64,000 bases of DNA from Thalassotalea sediminis. GTDB lineage: Bacteria > Pseudomonadota > Gammaproteobacteria > Enterobacterales > Alteromonadaceae. The first letter of the stretch is position 1. Every line of letters begins with the position of its first letter. The DNA is taken from the NCBI RefSeq assembly GCF_030295915.1, contig NZ_AP027361.1:3348001-3412000 (forward strand). Direction: 5' to 3'. Made by a program: the position numbers and the translations under genes. The notes under the pieces are model-generated. The model was not told where the DNA came from. It did no database searches and saw nothing but the letters and a program-made list of their open reading frames with translations. Below are positions 8,364-17,567 of this stretch, one piece after another.

Positions 8364-9659
8364 CTATGCTTTTTTGCGCATTTTGTGGCCTTTTACTGCA
8401 TAAAATAAGATATATAAATAACAAGGTAGCATCACAATATAACCACCTTGTTGGCCAAATGAAGTGCCTGTTGCAATCCCCCAAAATAAAGGTCCAAACG
8501 CACCACCAGCAATTCCCATTACCAATAAAGCAGATCCTGTACTGGTCAGTTTACCTAATCCTGATAAAGCCAGTGGGAATATTGCCGGCCAACAAATAGC
8601 GTTAGCAAGCCCCAAAAAGGCAATCAACAGCAATGGGTCAGGTAACATTGCACCGCCCAAAGGTACAAGTAACGCATTCGCTATTACATAAGACTGGTCG
8701 CTTGTTAAAAGTATACCTAAGGATAAAATAACACCTACAATAGCGGATACTGCTAATGCCTTAGCCTGTGAGATAAAACGTGGTATTAAAACAATCCCAA
8801 GAATATAGCCTGCAACCATGCATATCATGGTATAAGAGGTCATGACACTATAGTTCTCTACCCCTAATGACAAGGCGTATGTACCAATTGTGTCACCGGC
8901 AATAACTTCCACAGCTACGTAAACAAAGATAGCTAAAACACCAAAGCGTAAGTTAGGGTGTGACAACGCTTCTTTAACTTGGCCTTTATCGCTTTCTTCT
9001 TCTTCGCTCTCTAATTCAGGCAATGGTGATTTCTTGACAGCAAAAGCGAGTAAACCAATAAACAACGCCATGCCTAAATAAGGCAGAACAAGACCGTCAG
9101 CCATTAAATCGATATCTTCTTGTGATAAATCTTTACCCACAAGCTCTGTAAAATTACTCAAAATAAGTGCGGTAAATACCATAGGTGCTACAACACCTGC
9201 CCCTTTATTTAAAATACCCATAATACTGATGCGCGCTGCAGCAGATTCTTCCGGGCCAAGACGCACTACATAAGGGTTTACAGCAGTCTGTAATAACGTT
9301 TGACCAACCCCCATAATTAGTTGCGCAAATAAGAATAAAGCAAACACTTGTGTTTTAGCTGCTGGTATAAACAATAAGCCTGCGACCATCATTGTCGCCA
9401 TGCCTAATGCCATACCATTTTTATAACCTACTTTTCGAATAACTGCCGCCGATGGAATTGCAGTAAAGGTAACAGCAATGTAAAAAGAGAAAAGAATTAA
9501 CGAGGCCTGTACAGGTGTTAAGTCTAATATCTGCTTCAAATACGGCATTAACGAACCATTAAGCCACGTCGCAAACCCCAATATAAAAAAGAGGGTTGCA
9601 ACGATAGCCATAGGCACCGCGCTACTCTGTTTTTTCTCAGTTGACACTGTCATTTCCAT
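8364..9659 (-). CDS. nagP: N-acetylglucosamine permease NagP (MFS)
   Basis: NagP imports GlcNAc across the inner membrane without phosphorylating it. This role is established for the Shewanella family member. The 431-residue product has about twelve membrane helices and the FucP/GluP-type signatures FFILGFATWLNGSLMPYLK and GQTLLQTAVNPYVVRLGP. It is the last gene of the nag operon, 44 bp downstream of nagA. The pairing of a PTS-independent permease with a separate kinase (nagK) in the same operon supports GlcNAc rather than fucose as substrate. Confidence 0.88.
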   Translation of the reverse strand: MEMTVSTEKKQSSAVPMAIVATLFFILGFATWLNGSLMPYLKQILDLTPVQASLILFSFYIAVTFTAIPSAAVIRKVGYKNGMALGMATMMVAGLLFIPAAKTQVFALFLFAQLIMGVGQTLLQTAVNPYVVRLGPEESAAARISIMGILNKGAGVVAPMVFTALILSNFTELVGKDLSQEDIDLMADGLVLPYLGMALFIGLLAFAVKKSPLPELESEEEESDKGQVKEALSHPNLRFGVLAIFVYVAVEVIAGDTIGTYALSLGVENYSVMTSYTMICMVAGYILGIVLIPRFISQAKALAVSAIVGVILSLGILLTSDQSYVIANALLVPLGGAMLPDPLLLIAFLGLANAICWPAIFPLALSGLGKLTSTGSALLVMGIAGGAFGPLFWGIATGTSFGQQGGYIVMLPCYLYILFYAVKGHKMRKKA

Positions 9660-9703
9660 AATTTCCTCAAATTCTTAATTTTATAATTATTCTTCGTATA
9701 GAT

Positions 9704-10837
9704 TTATGTCATATAAACTGGCTTACCAGCGATCCATGTTGATAATACATCATGTGCTTGATCTAACACTACAAAATCAGCAGCTTGACCGACTTTTAAT
9801 TCACCCCGCAAACCTGTTTGGTTGATATAATTTGCTGGGTACTTACTTGCCATTCTAACAGCTTCTTCAAAACTTATATCTAAACCTTGATGGCTATTAT
9901 TTACTGCGGTAATCATTTCTAACGCAGCTCCTGCAAGTTCACCCGTTGTCGACGTTAATCGACCGTCACGTAAGTAAACCGTGCGATCAAAGAATGAAAA
10001 CTCTGTTTGATCTGTTCCAATAGTAGACATAGCGTCCGTGACTAAAAACATTTTACCTTTCGGCTTCGCCTTCAAAGCTAATTTAGCGCTAGTATAATCA
10101 ACATGATGACCGTCAATGATAATACCGCAACTTGTTTTATCATTCAGTAACGCACAGCCAGTCACGCCTGGTTCTCTGCCCTGTAACGGCGACATCGCAT
10201 TATATAAATGTGTAAATCCATCGGCACCAGCATCAACAGCTGCTTGAGCTGTCTGATAATTCGCATTGGTATGCCCTAAACATACCTTAATCCCTAACGA
10301 TACCATTCGAGTAATATCTTCAGGTGCTACAGTTTCTGGTGCTAAGGTGACTAATATCTGACCAATATCCTTACGTTCAAGTACAGCCCATTCTTCGTCA
10401 CTTATCGGGCGAATATATTCTTCAGCATGTGTACCTTTTTTAGCCACCGACAAGTGCGGGCCTTCAAAGTGAACACCTAAGATACCTGGTACTTTTTGTG
10501 CAATTGCTTCAGACATAGCGTCAGCGGCTCGTTGCATTACCTCAACTTTATCTGTGATCAGTGTTGGTAACATACCCGTAGTACCAAATTTAGCATGTGC
10601 GGTGATGATGGTTTTTAATTTATCTAATGAGGGAGAATCATTAAATAAAACACCACCACCACCATTGACTTGTAAATCAATAAAACCAGGAACAACTAAG
10701 CCTTCAGCAACCGCATCAACATTTGATATATCGGTATCAATCGCTGTAATCTTTCCATCAACAATAGTGAGAACTTGATTGTCTAACGTTTGTTGACCAT
10801 CAAAAAGTTGCTGTGCATGCAGGCGTATACTAGTCAT
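9704..10837 (-). CDS. nagA: N-acetylglucosamine-6-phosphate deacetylase NagA
   Basis: NagA deacetylates GlcNAc-6-P to glucosamine-6-P in the cytoplasm. The 377-residue amidohydrolase shows GFIDLQVNGGGGVLFND, the metal-site motif HFEGPHLS, GHTNANYQTAQAAVDAG, THLYNAMSPLQGREPG, DGHHVD and the catalytic aspartate in LVTDAM. Its ATG overlaps the stop of nagB-II by one base (TAATG), so translation is likely coupled. The substrate call is firm from motifs and context. Confidence 0.95.
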   Translation of the reverse strand: MTSIRLHAQQLFDGQQTLDNQVLTIVDGKITAIDTDISNVDAVAEGLVVPGFIDLQVNGGGGVLFNDSPSLDKLKTIITAHAKFGTTGMLPTLITDKVEVMQRAADAMSEAIAQKVPGILGVHFEGPHLSVAKKGTHAEEYIRPISDEEWAVLERKDIGQILVTLAPETVAPEDITRMVSLGIKVCLGHTNANYQTAQAAVDAGADGFTHLYNAMSPLQGREPGVTGCALLNDKTSCGIIIDGHHVDYTSAKLALKAKPKGKMFLVTDAMSTIGTDQTEFSFFDRTVYLRDGRLTSTTGELAGAALEMITAVNNSHQGLDISFEEAVRMASKYPANYINQTGLRGELKVGQAADFVVLDQAHDVLSTWIAGKPVYMT

Positions 10838-11835
10838 TATAGTGTCTTGGTTACCTTTTTAAGGCCTTTAGGCTCGTCTGGGTTAAAACCACGTGTCACA
10901 GCAACTTCTGCAACATCTAAATAAAAACGTTGAAGTACTACAAGTGGTGCTAAACGAGGGTGAACATTGTTATCGGTTTGACGAATATGCACTAAATCAG
11001 CACCACGCTGACCTACTTCATCAATTTGCTCTTGGTGAGATTTGGCACTTTCATCGTTAACAGCCGCATTTAAAATTGCCAAGCCTTGTTCAACTAACGT
11101 TACTGGACCATGTAAAAATTCTGCTGAACTGAATGATTCTGCATGAATAGACGCAACTTCTTTAAGCTTCAACGCCATTTCTTTGGTAATCGCGTAGCCT
11201 AAACCACGACCTAAAACAACTAAGTTCTTAACGCCTTCTATCGATTTCGACGTTAATTGTTGCTCTGAATCAATTATGGTTTGTAACGCTGCTGGTAATG
11301 TATCTAAGGCTTCAATTAACGCTTGGTTTTCTGTCCAGTACGCCGTTAATTGCAATAGCGCTGACAGTGTTGCCAAATAACTTTTCGTTGCGGCAACCGA
11401 GATCTCTGCGCCTGCCTTAAGTGGTAAAAACTCATCAACAATATCTTTTAATGGTGATGTTTCATCATTGACTAAAGCAACAACGAATGCACCGCCTTTC
11501 TTCGCCATTTCTGCTTGAGCAATAATGTCGGGGCTACGACCTGATTGAGAAATAACGATTGCAACTGCTTGATCAAGTTTTAATTGCTTACCATATACGC
11601 TTGATACTGAAGGCGCTGCGGCAAATGTCGGGATTCCGGCTTCAATTTCAATTAAGTACTTACCAAATACACCAGCATGATCTGATGAACCTCGGCCAAT
11701 GATCATTACCATTTTTGGATTAAGTTGACGCAACTTTGCACCAATCGAATTTACTAGCTCTTGGTTTGCCGTCAGTTGTGCTGCTATTACTGAAGGAGCT
11801 TGTTTAGCTTCTTGCTCCATAATCGTTTGTGTCAT
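10837..11835 (-). CDS. nagB-II: Glucosamine-6-phosphate deaminase, SIS type (NagB-II)
   Basis: This enzyme converts glucosamine-6-P to fructose-6-P and ammonia. The 332-residue product has two SIS domains (about 35-165 and 195-320), with sugar-phosphate motifs IGRGSSDHAG and SQSGRSPD, and the C-terminal ESFSSAEFLHGP block seen in GlmS-like isomerases. It lacks the GlmS glutaminase domain. NagB-II was shown in Shewanella to replace the unrelated classical NagB, and the position between nagK and nagA agrees. Confidence 0.9.
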   Translation of the reverse strand: MTQTIMEQEAKQAPSVIAAQLTANQELVNSIGAKLRQLNPKMVMIIGRGSSDHAGVFGKYLIEIEAGIPTFAAAPSVSSVYGKQLKLDQAVAIVISQSGRSPDIIAQAEMAKKGGAFVVALVNDETSPLKDIVDEFLPLKAGAEISVAATKSYLATLSALLQLTAYWTENQALIEALDTLPAALQTIIDSEQQLTSKSIEGVKNLVVLGRGLGYAITKEMALKLKEVASIHAESFSSAEFLHGPVTLVEQGLAILNAAVNDESAKSHQEQIDEVGQRGADLVHIRQTDNNVHPRLAPLVVLQRFYLDVAEVAVTRGFNPDEPKGLKKVTKTL

Positions 11836-11869
11836 GTGTAAACCTTATATCTTGTAAATACTGTTCAAA

Positions 11870-12763
11870 TTAAAGCAACGCGAGCTGTTGCCTTGCAAAA
11901 ATTACTGAACCCATTTCCGGTGCGCATAGCGGCTCAGCAAGCGAGTCTTTAACATCTTTAGCCAACCATGGCTTAATGCGTGGCGTTAATCCACCAATGA
12001 GTGATATGCGAGGAGGATTTTGTTTAGCAAGCTGCCTTGCAACGCCGCTAATATAACCGGCGCCTTCTTTAACAATTGCGATTGCTTCAGCATCGCCTTC
12101 TTCTGCGGCATCAAAAACAAGGTTTGCCATTTTCGCGTAAAACGCAGCAGGTTTACCCGCAATCACTTCTACCATTTCCAAACCATTATCAATACCAAGC
12201 AACGTCAATAATTTTTCATTAATTGAAGAAGGTTCCTTTAAGCCATCTAATGACATTAATACATAATTTGCTGCTTGAAAGCCAAACCATGCACCGCTCC
12301 CTTTATCCCCATGAGGAAAGCCATGGCCACCAATTGTATAGGGATGTCCATCGACATAAGAAAAGCCACAAGAACCCGTTCCTGTGATCATAACGGCTCC
12401 GTCACTACCATTGTGCGCGGCTAAACAAGCTATCAATAAATCAGTTGCTAAAAACATCTGACCAAAAGGATGTGCCCAATTAGACATTTGCTCGAATAAC
12501 GCAGGTAAATTTACACCTGCCAATCCAACACCAGCGGTTAAATCCTTTAATTGAAGATCTAATCCAGAGTTTTCCAATGCGCGCTGAGCGGATTCAGTAA
12601 TAGAATTTACTGCTTGCTCAAAACCATGCAGAGGATTTGCTGGGCCTGAAATGCCTTCTCCAAGTACGTTATTATCTGCATCAACAATAATGGCTTTACA
12701 TTTACTACCACCACCGTCAATGCCTAATAAGTATGTGTTATTAATGTCACTGCTGCTAGGCAT
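11870..12763 (-). CDS. nagK: N-acetylglucosamine kinase NagK (BadF/BcrA type)
   Basis: NagK phosphorylates GlcNAc with ATP to GlcNAc-6-P after NagP import. The 297-residue product belongs to the BadF/BadG/BcrA/BcrD ATPase fold: phosphate-1 motif LGIDGGGSKCKA (about 13-24), ATDLLIACLAAHNG and the phosphate-2 loop MITGTGSCGF. It is the first gene of nagK-nagB-II-nagA-nagP, with a NagR-type operator about 90 bp upstream. A glucosamine kinase is a possible alternative, but nagA downstream favours the acetylated sugar. Confidence 0.88.
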   Translation of the reverse strand: MPSSSDINNTYLLGIDGGGSKCKAIIVDADNNVLGEGISGPANPLHGFEQAVNSITESAQRALENSGLDLQLKDLTAGVGLAGVNLPALFEQMSNWAHPFGQMFLATDLLIACLAAHNGSDGAVMITGTGSCGFSYVDGHPYTIGGHGFPHGDKGSGAWFGFQAANYVLMSLDGLKEPSSINEKLLTLLGIDNGLEMVEVIAGKPAAFYAKMANLVFDAAEEGDAEAIAIVKEGAGYISGVARQLAKQNPPRISLIGGLTPRIKPWLAKDVKDSLAEPLCAPEMGSVIFARQQLALL

Positions 12764-12850
12764 TTTGACCTCATGCTTACTACACTTGTACCGATCTACA
12801 TCAATACAAATTAAAAACTTAATTATTTAGATGATTTCATCTTAACCAGA

Positions 12851-12868
12851 AATGACAGCGTTGTCATT
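12851..12868. promoter_or_regulatory. NagR-type operator of the nagK operon
   Basis: AATGACAGCGTTGTCATT is palindromic apart from the central G/T position and matches four other copies in this island. On the minus strand a TATAAA (12874-12879) that could be a -10 box lies just upstream, which would put the transcription start inside the operator. That geometry suits repression by the LacI-family protein encoded at 24694. The rest of the 307-bp gap 12764-13070 is AT-rich and shows no gene. Confidence 0.82.
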
Positions 12869-13070
12869 TATTTTTTATAAAAAATATACGTTTTTATCTA
12901 TAAAATATGAATAAGTATACAATACATTGATTACAAAGCAGTTTTAAAATTACACTCAAGTAACAATCTTAAAACCTTAAACTAACACTAACCACATTGC
13001 ATACAAAAGTGGTTAATTGAGACCAAATAGAAATAGCCTCAACTAACCAAGTACGCTACTTTCATAAATA

Positions 13071-15767
13071 TTACTTAGGCGATACAAACATGCTTCTGCT
13101 TTTTCGCGTGCCGTCACTCGTTACTGTACGCACCTGCACTTGACCCGACACTTTTGTCGGTTGCTGATACGTTTTCCATGTTTTACCTTCTTCTTTAAAC
13201 TCGATGACTAACCCAGGAAACGCACTATTAGCATGAAGTATACCTTGCTCTATTTTTGCACCTGCTGTTGGTAGCCTGTAAGTCATACCCGCTATATCAA
13301 GTTTGGGTAATTCTTTTTGCCCTAGCGCATTGGCAAACAATCGCCACTGCTTATTTCTAGCCGCTTCTTTTTCAGCAGTGAATGTATTCGTTGATTGTGA
13401 ATATTTTGCACCTTGATAATTGTACGGCACTACCCATGAAGGCTCAAACCATGCCCTTTCTGCAAGTGCAATCAGACGCGGGAATATTTTATATTCAGCA
13501 ACATTATCTGTGCGCACGTTTTCGCTCCATAACTGTGCTTGAATCCCCAGCACCTTACGCCCTTTTTCCATTGGTTGGTGCGTGACCTTACCTTGTTCAT
13601 CCTTTTGTAAGGTATCATCAATTGCAAATGGGTTTTCTTGCCTGTCTAACCAGAACTCAGCATGCACAGGTAAGTTTTGCGGCATAAATTGAAAAACTTT
13701 TTCAGTATTTGTATGACGAGAAGCCCAATAGTAACCGTGTTCTTTAGGGTCCGCTTCATAAGGGAAGTCAAAATAAGTTACATCAGGTGTCGACATCACG
13801 ACTTGCCAATTACGATTGACGAGCTCATTTACTGACTGAGTTGCTCCCCAAGGAATGTGCGCCCAAGAGTTAGCTTGTACAACTGCCGGCATGTTGTCTT
13901 TATTAGTGTGCTCTAAGCCGTCACTCCAAGCAGCGGGCTCAATTCCCATCGCAGAGATCATGTTAGCAACGCGTTCAACAAAATAGGCACCTAGTTGCTT
14001 CATGTCAGTGACGCCTTTATCGTTGTTCTTAATAAAGGCTTTACAAACTGGAGATTCAAGCCAAGCACCGGCGGTTTCATCTGCACCAATATGATAGCGT
14101 GTTAATGGTTGCCCTGCTACTTGATGAATCTTCTTTACTTCACTCATTACTTTTTCAACAAAAGCATACGAAGACTCTTGGCAAGCATTAATGGTGTTAT
14201 CGTTATAAAACTGTACCGATGAATATTTTGTTTCATCATCCGGATCATGCAATAAATATTGTTCTGCTTTTTCTTTGTCTTCTAATTGCATGTATTTATT
14301 GTATCGAGCAGTCATTGCTTTAATCGCTGCTCTTGAATGACCTGGCATATCAAGTGATGGTAATACCTGAATATGACGGGCCGTTGCAGCTTTTAAGATC
14401 TCGATGTAATCGTTAACACTATAAAAACCATTGTTAATGTTATTTTCATCAACTCCGGCACCTAATTGAGGCATTAAACATTGCTGTTCAGTGATATCAA
14501 AGCAACGTTTACTGCTAACTTCTGTTAATTCTGGTAACCCTGGAATTTCCAACCGCCACCCTTCATCTTCTCCCATGTGTAAATGCAACTTATTAAGTTT
14601 GTAAGCTGCCATTTGATCCATGAGTTTGATTATAAAGTCTTTGTCACGAAAATTTCTCGCAACATCAACAAGTAAGCCACGAAACTCAAATAAAGGCTCA
14701 TCTTGAACACTAACATAAGGTAATGACTTATCATCGAGACTTAACAAACTTGCCAACGATTGAACACCATTAAAAACACCGGTTTCATCAACACCTGTAA
14801 TGCGAATACCGGTTTGTAAAATCGTCATTGTATAGCTGCCGATCATTTTACTATCATCAGGCTTAATCGATAGTTTAACTTTGGCGCCGTTTTCAGATTG
14901 TTTAATACCCAGCGTTGCTAGACGCTCAAGTCCAGCAATTACGCTTTCCTTGTCAACATTTCCAAACGCTACATTTATGCCAGATGAAATATCCAACGCC
15001 CCTGAAGGCTCAGGAAATACGATGTTTTTTGGGGTAGGAATAATCACTTTACTTACATCAAGTAATTTCTCTCCAAGCACTTTATTTCTTTGATAAAAAT
15101 CTTCTGCCGTTAGCCACTGAGTATTATCACTCGGCGTTCGTTTAAAGTGATGTTCATAATCACTGTAACTTTTAACATGTTGTAGCACTTCAAGTTGAGT
15201 ATCTGGATCAATTGTCGGCTTTGTACTCGTAATTACTCTGGGTTCAAGTTCAGGTGCGGTAACAATCATGTTTGGCATGATGTCCGATTCTGCAAGCGTC
15301 CAAAAACTCGCTCTAAAGGTAACCGTCTTTGTTTCGCCTTTTTTGAGGCCAGCGAATTTTTCCGTTGGCGTTAAGCGATGCAAGTCACCATTTAAATGTT
15401 CTAATGTAAACAGGTTACCGTCAGCATTATGTAATGGTGCTATTTGGCTATAATAAATTTGCCAACCAGATGCAGGAATATCTTCTTTTGCCGTTAACTT
15501 AAACTGTGCTTCAAAGCACAAGCCATCAGTCTTATTTGGATCGCATTTATCCCCTGCTTGGTTCGTTACAAGAATAAACTGAATTTGTAATGCGTCAGCA
15601 ATAGTATCGATGTCTTGTTGCGTTAAGGCTCCCATTTGCGTCGCTTGCACTTCAGCCGTTTGCGTTTGTTGTGAAGTTGGGGTAGTGGTTTCTCCACAGC
15701 CGGCCATCACAAATGCTGCAGAAATCATTGCGGATAACACTGTCAATTTCATCACGTTGCTACTCAT
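13071..15767 (-). CDS. Beta-N-acetylhexosaminidase, GH20 lipoprotein (chitobiase type)
   Basis: This enzyme cleaves terminal GlcNAc from chito-oligosaccharides. The N-terminus (MKLTVLSAMISAAFVMAGC) is a lipoprotein signal with lipobox VMAGC, so it is probably anchored in the envelope. Domains in order: a carbohydrate-binding CHB_HEX-like region (about 50-190), the GH20b domain, the GH20 barrel with the catalytic pair in GADETAGAW (about D563-E564), and a C-terminal beta domain. The total length of about 900 residues matches bacterial chitobiases. The start is uncertain: ATGs at 15794, 15767 and 15752 all give a usable signal and none has a good Shine-Dalgarno. It diverges from a halogenase gene, with a NagR-type operator between. 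Confidence 0.92.
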   Translation of the reverse strand: MSSNVMKLTVLSAMISAAFVMAGCGETTTPTSQQTQTAEVQATQMGALTQQDIDTIADALQIQFILVTNQAGDKCDPNKTDGLCFEAQFKLTAKEDIPASGWQIYYSQIAPLHNADGNLFTLEHLNGDLHRLTPTEKFAGLKKGETKTVTFRASFWTLAESDIMPNMIVTAPELEPRVITSTKPTIDPDTQLEVLQHVKSYSDYEHHFKRTPSDNTQWLTAEDFYQRNKVLGEKLLDVSKVIIPTPKNIVFPEPSGALDISSGINVAFGNVDKESVIAGLERLATLGIKQSENGAKVKLSIKPDDSKMIGSYTMTILQTGIRITGVDETGVFNGVQSLASLLSLDDKSLPYVSVQDEPLFEFRGLLVDVARNFRDKDFIIKLMDQMAAYKLNKLHLHMGEDEGWRLEIPGLPELTEVSSKRCFDITEQQCLMPQLGAGVDENNINNGFYSVNDYIEILKAATARHIQVLPSLDMPGHSRAAIKAMTARYNKYMQLEDKEKAEQYLLHDPDDETKYSSVQFYNDNTINACQESSYAFVEKVMSEVKKIHQVAGQPLTRYHIGADETAGAWLESPVCKAFIKNNDKGVTDMKQLGAYFVERVANMISAMGIEPAAWSDGLEHTNKDNMPAVVQANSWAHIPWGATQSVNELVNRNWQVVMSTPDVTYFDFPYEADPKEHGYYWASRHTNTEKVFQFMPQNLPVHAEFWLDRQENPFAIDDTLQKDEQGKVTHQPMEKGRKVLGIQAQLWSENVRTDNVAEYKIFPRLIALAERAWFEPSWVVPYNYQGAKYSQSTNTFTAEKEAARNKQWRLFANALGQKELPKLDIAGMTYRLPTAGAKIEQGILHANSAFPGLVIEFKEEGKTWKTYQQPTKVSGQVQVRTVTSDGTRKSRSMFVSPK

Positions 15768-15800
15768 TTTTTTATTATTTGAAGATATAAACATGAACGA

Positions 15801-15820
15801 TTTTGACAGCGCTGTCAAAA
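15801..15820. promoter_or_regulatory. NagR-type operator, hexosaminidase / halogenase region
   Basis: TTTTGACAGCGCTGTCAAAA is a perfect 20-bp palindrome. It lies just downstream of a plausible hexosaminidase promoter and upstream of the coding start, so a bound repressor would block elongation. It is also 135 bp upstream of the divergent halogenase and could act on it. Confidence 0.85.
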
Positions 15821-15844
15821 ATTTCTTTACACATAAGGTACAGC

Positions 15845-15874
15845 GCTATAAGTTTGTGTTATAAATTGAGTCAA
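15845..15874 (-). promoter_or_regulatory. Possible sigma-70 promoter of the hexosaminidase
   Basis: On the minus strand TTGACT (15869-15874) and TATAGC (15845-15850) are 18 bp apart. Transcription would start near 15838, placing the operator centre about 28 bases downstream. This is a motif reading only. Confidence 0.4.
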
Positions 15875-15954
15875 TATTGATTTTATACCGTTAAGCAATT
15901 TTGCGCATGGTAAAGTGTTAGTGTGTCATCTTGAGTGGAAAGAGTAGAAGTAAT

Positions 15955-17463
15955 ATGTCAGAGTCGATCAAAAAAGTAGTTATCGTGGGGGGTGGTACCG
16001 CTGGGTGGATGACTGCTGCAAGTCTTAGCAAATATTTAGCGAACAAAGACACTAACATTACGATTATAGAATCAACGACTGTCGGCACAGTAGGTGTTGG
16101 TGAAGCCACAATTCCAAATATAATAAATTACAATAAAAATCTAGGTATTGATGAATTAGAACTCATTAAAGCAACGCAAGCGACCTTTAAACTCGGCATA
16201 CAGTTCGAAGATTGGAATAAACCGGGAGAAAAATTTTTTCATCCTTTTTCAGATTATGGTATGCCGATTAACAATGTTGATTTTCATCACTACATTAATA
16301 GAGTTAATGCACAAGGAAGCCAGCTAAATATAGAAGATTACTGTTTTCCTGCGGTATTAGCTAAGCAAGGAAAGTTTGCGCAACCGCATCCAAACCCGCC
16401 CTCACCTTTAGCAGATTATCAATATGCACTTCACTTTGATGCTGGGTTATATGCTAATTTTCTCAAATCTTTTGCACTCAAACATGGTGTAGTTCATATT
16501 GACGCATTCATTCGTAGTGTCGAACTTAATCAAGAAAATGGCTTTATCAAATCAGTCACGCTTGAAAATGGCGACATTATAAATGGTGATCTATTCATTG
16601 ATTGTTCGGGGTTTAAAGGGTTACTTATTGAAGAAGCTCTAAAAACCGGTTATGAAGATTGGAGTCATTGGCTTCTTTGTGACCGTGCCATGGCTGTACA
16701 AACAGAATTATCTGGCGAGATAACACCTTTTACCCGCTCAATAGCCAAAGCTTATGGCTGGCAATGGCGTATCCCATTACAGCATCGAATGGGTAATGGG
16801 TATATATATGCAAGTAAATATCAATCTGATGAGGAAGCAGAGCGCACTTTACTATCGAGTATCGAGGGTAAAAAAATTAAAGATATTCGAAAGTTTCAAT
16901 TTACACCTGGATGTAGAAAAAAAGTTTGGAATAAAAACTGTGTTGCTATTGGCTTATCTTCAGGATTTTTAGAGCCTTTAGAGTCAACTAGTATTTCATT
17001 AATACAATCTGTCATTGATAAACTACTGACGTTTTTTCCAGATACATCTTTTAACCAACATGATATAGATGAAGTAAACCGGCTACATAATGATGAACTT
17101 ATTCACATCCGAGATTTTTTAATCTTGCATTATAAAGCAAGCAAACGCGATGACTCACCTTTTTGGCAACATTGCCAAGAGATGAGCATTCCAGATTCTT
17201 TAGCTCACAAAATAGCAGTTTTCGAAAGCAGAGGTCATATTATTATTAGAGAAAGCGAATCATTCGAACCAGCTAGTTGGTTAACGATGTATAACGCATT
17301 TGGCTTCATACCTAAACGATTTGATGAAAGAACAGAGAAAGTTTCGATAGATATACTGATAAAGAATTTGTCACAAATGAAAGGCTCTTTAGAGAATGCT
17401 GCAAAACAAGCTATAACACATACTGAATTTATTAAAAGGCATTGCCAAGCTAGACCATTATAA
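15955..17463 (+). CDS. Flavin-dependent tryptophan-halogenase-family protein (1)
   Basis: The 502-residue product belongs to the PrnA-like halogenases, which use FADH2, O2 and halide. It has the FAD motif GGGTAGW at about 12-18, the catalytic-lysine block ATFKLGIQFEDW with K79 (the same number as in PrnA), the halogenase signature WQWRIP at 269-274 and the LEPLEST block with a glutamate at about 343. All residues known to matter in PrnA therefore appear present. The true substrate is unknown; tryptophan is only the family name. I prefer the ATG at 15955 to an upstream in-frame TTG. It is a single gene divergent from the GH20 enzyme and convergent with two paralogues. No flavin reductase is encoded nearby. 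Confidence 0.85.
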   Translation: MSESIKKVVIVGGGTAGWMTAASLSKYLANKDTNITIIESTTVGTVGVGEATIPNIINYNKNLGIDELELIKATQATFKLGIQFEDWNKPGEKFFHPFSDYGMPINNVDFHHYINRVNAQGSQLNIEDYCFPAVLAKQGKFAQPHPNPPSPLADYQYALHFDAGLYANFLKSFALKHGVVHIDAFIRSVELNQENGFIKSVTLENGDIINGDLFIDCSGFKGLLIEEALKTGYEDWSHWLLCDRAMAVQTELSGEITPFTRSIAKAYGWQWRIPLQHRMGNGYIYASKYQSDEEAERTLLSSIEGKKIKDIRKFQFTPGCRKKVWNKNCVAIGLSSGFLEPLESTSISLIQSVIDKLLTFFPDTSFNQHDIDEVNRLHNDELIHIRDFLILHYKASKRDDSPFWQHCQEMSIPDSLAHKIAVFESRGHIIIRESESFEPASWLTMYNAFGFIPKRFDERTEKVSIDILIKNLSQMKGSLENAAKQAITHTEFIKRHCQARPL

Positions 17464-17494
17464 CGTTTGCTTCACTACAAGGTTATGGTACTTG

Positions 17495-17542
17495 GCTAAG
17501 CAGGATTAACTAGCTTTCAGAGCTGCCTTAATACTGCTTAGC
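17495..17542. repeat. Long inverted repeat between convergent halogenases
   Basis: GCTAAGCAGGATTAA (17495-17509) pairs with TTAATACTGCTTAGC (17528-17542) over 15 bp with one mismatch; an inner AGCT/AGCT pair can extend the hairpin. There is no U-run on either side. It sits between two genes that converge and may act as a bidirectional terminator or RNA-stability structure. Confidence 0.7.
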
Positions 17543-17567
17543 ATAGCAACAGACAATACCACTTAGA

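Noticed and set aside
15768..15818. A longer hexosaminidase starting at the TTG at 15818
   Set aside because: That start lies inside the operator palindrome, has no ribosome-binding site and would bury the lipoprotein signal behind 20 or more extra residues.
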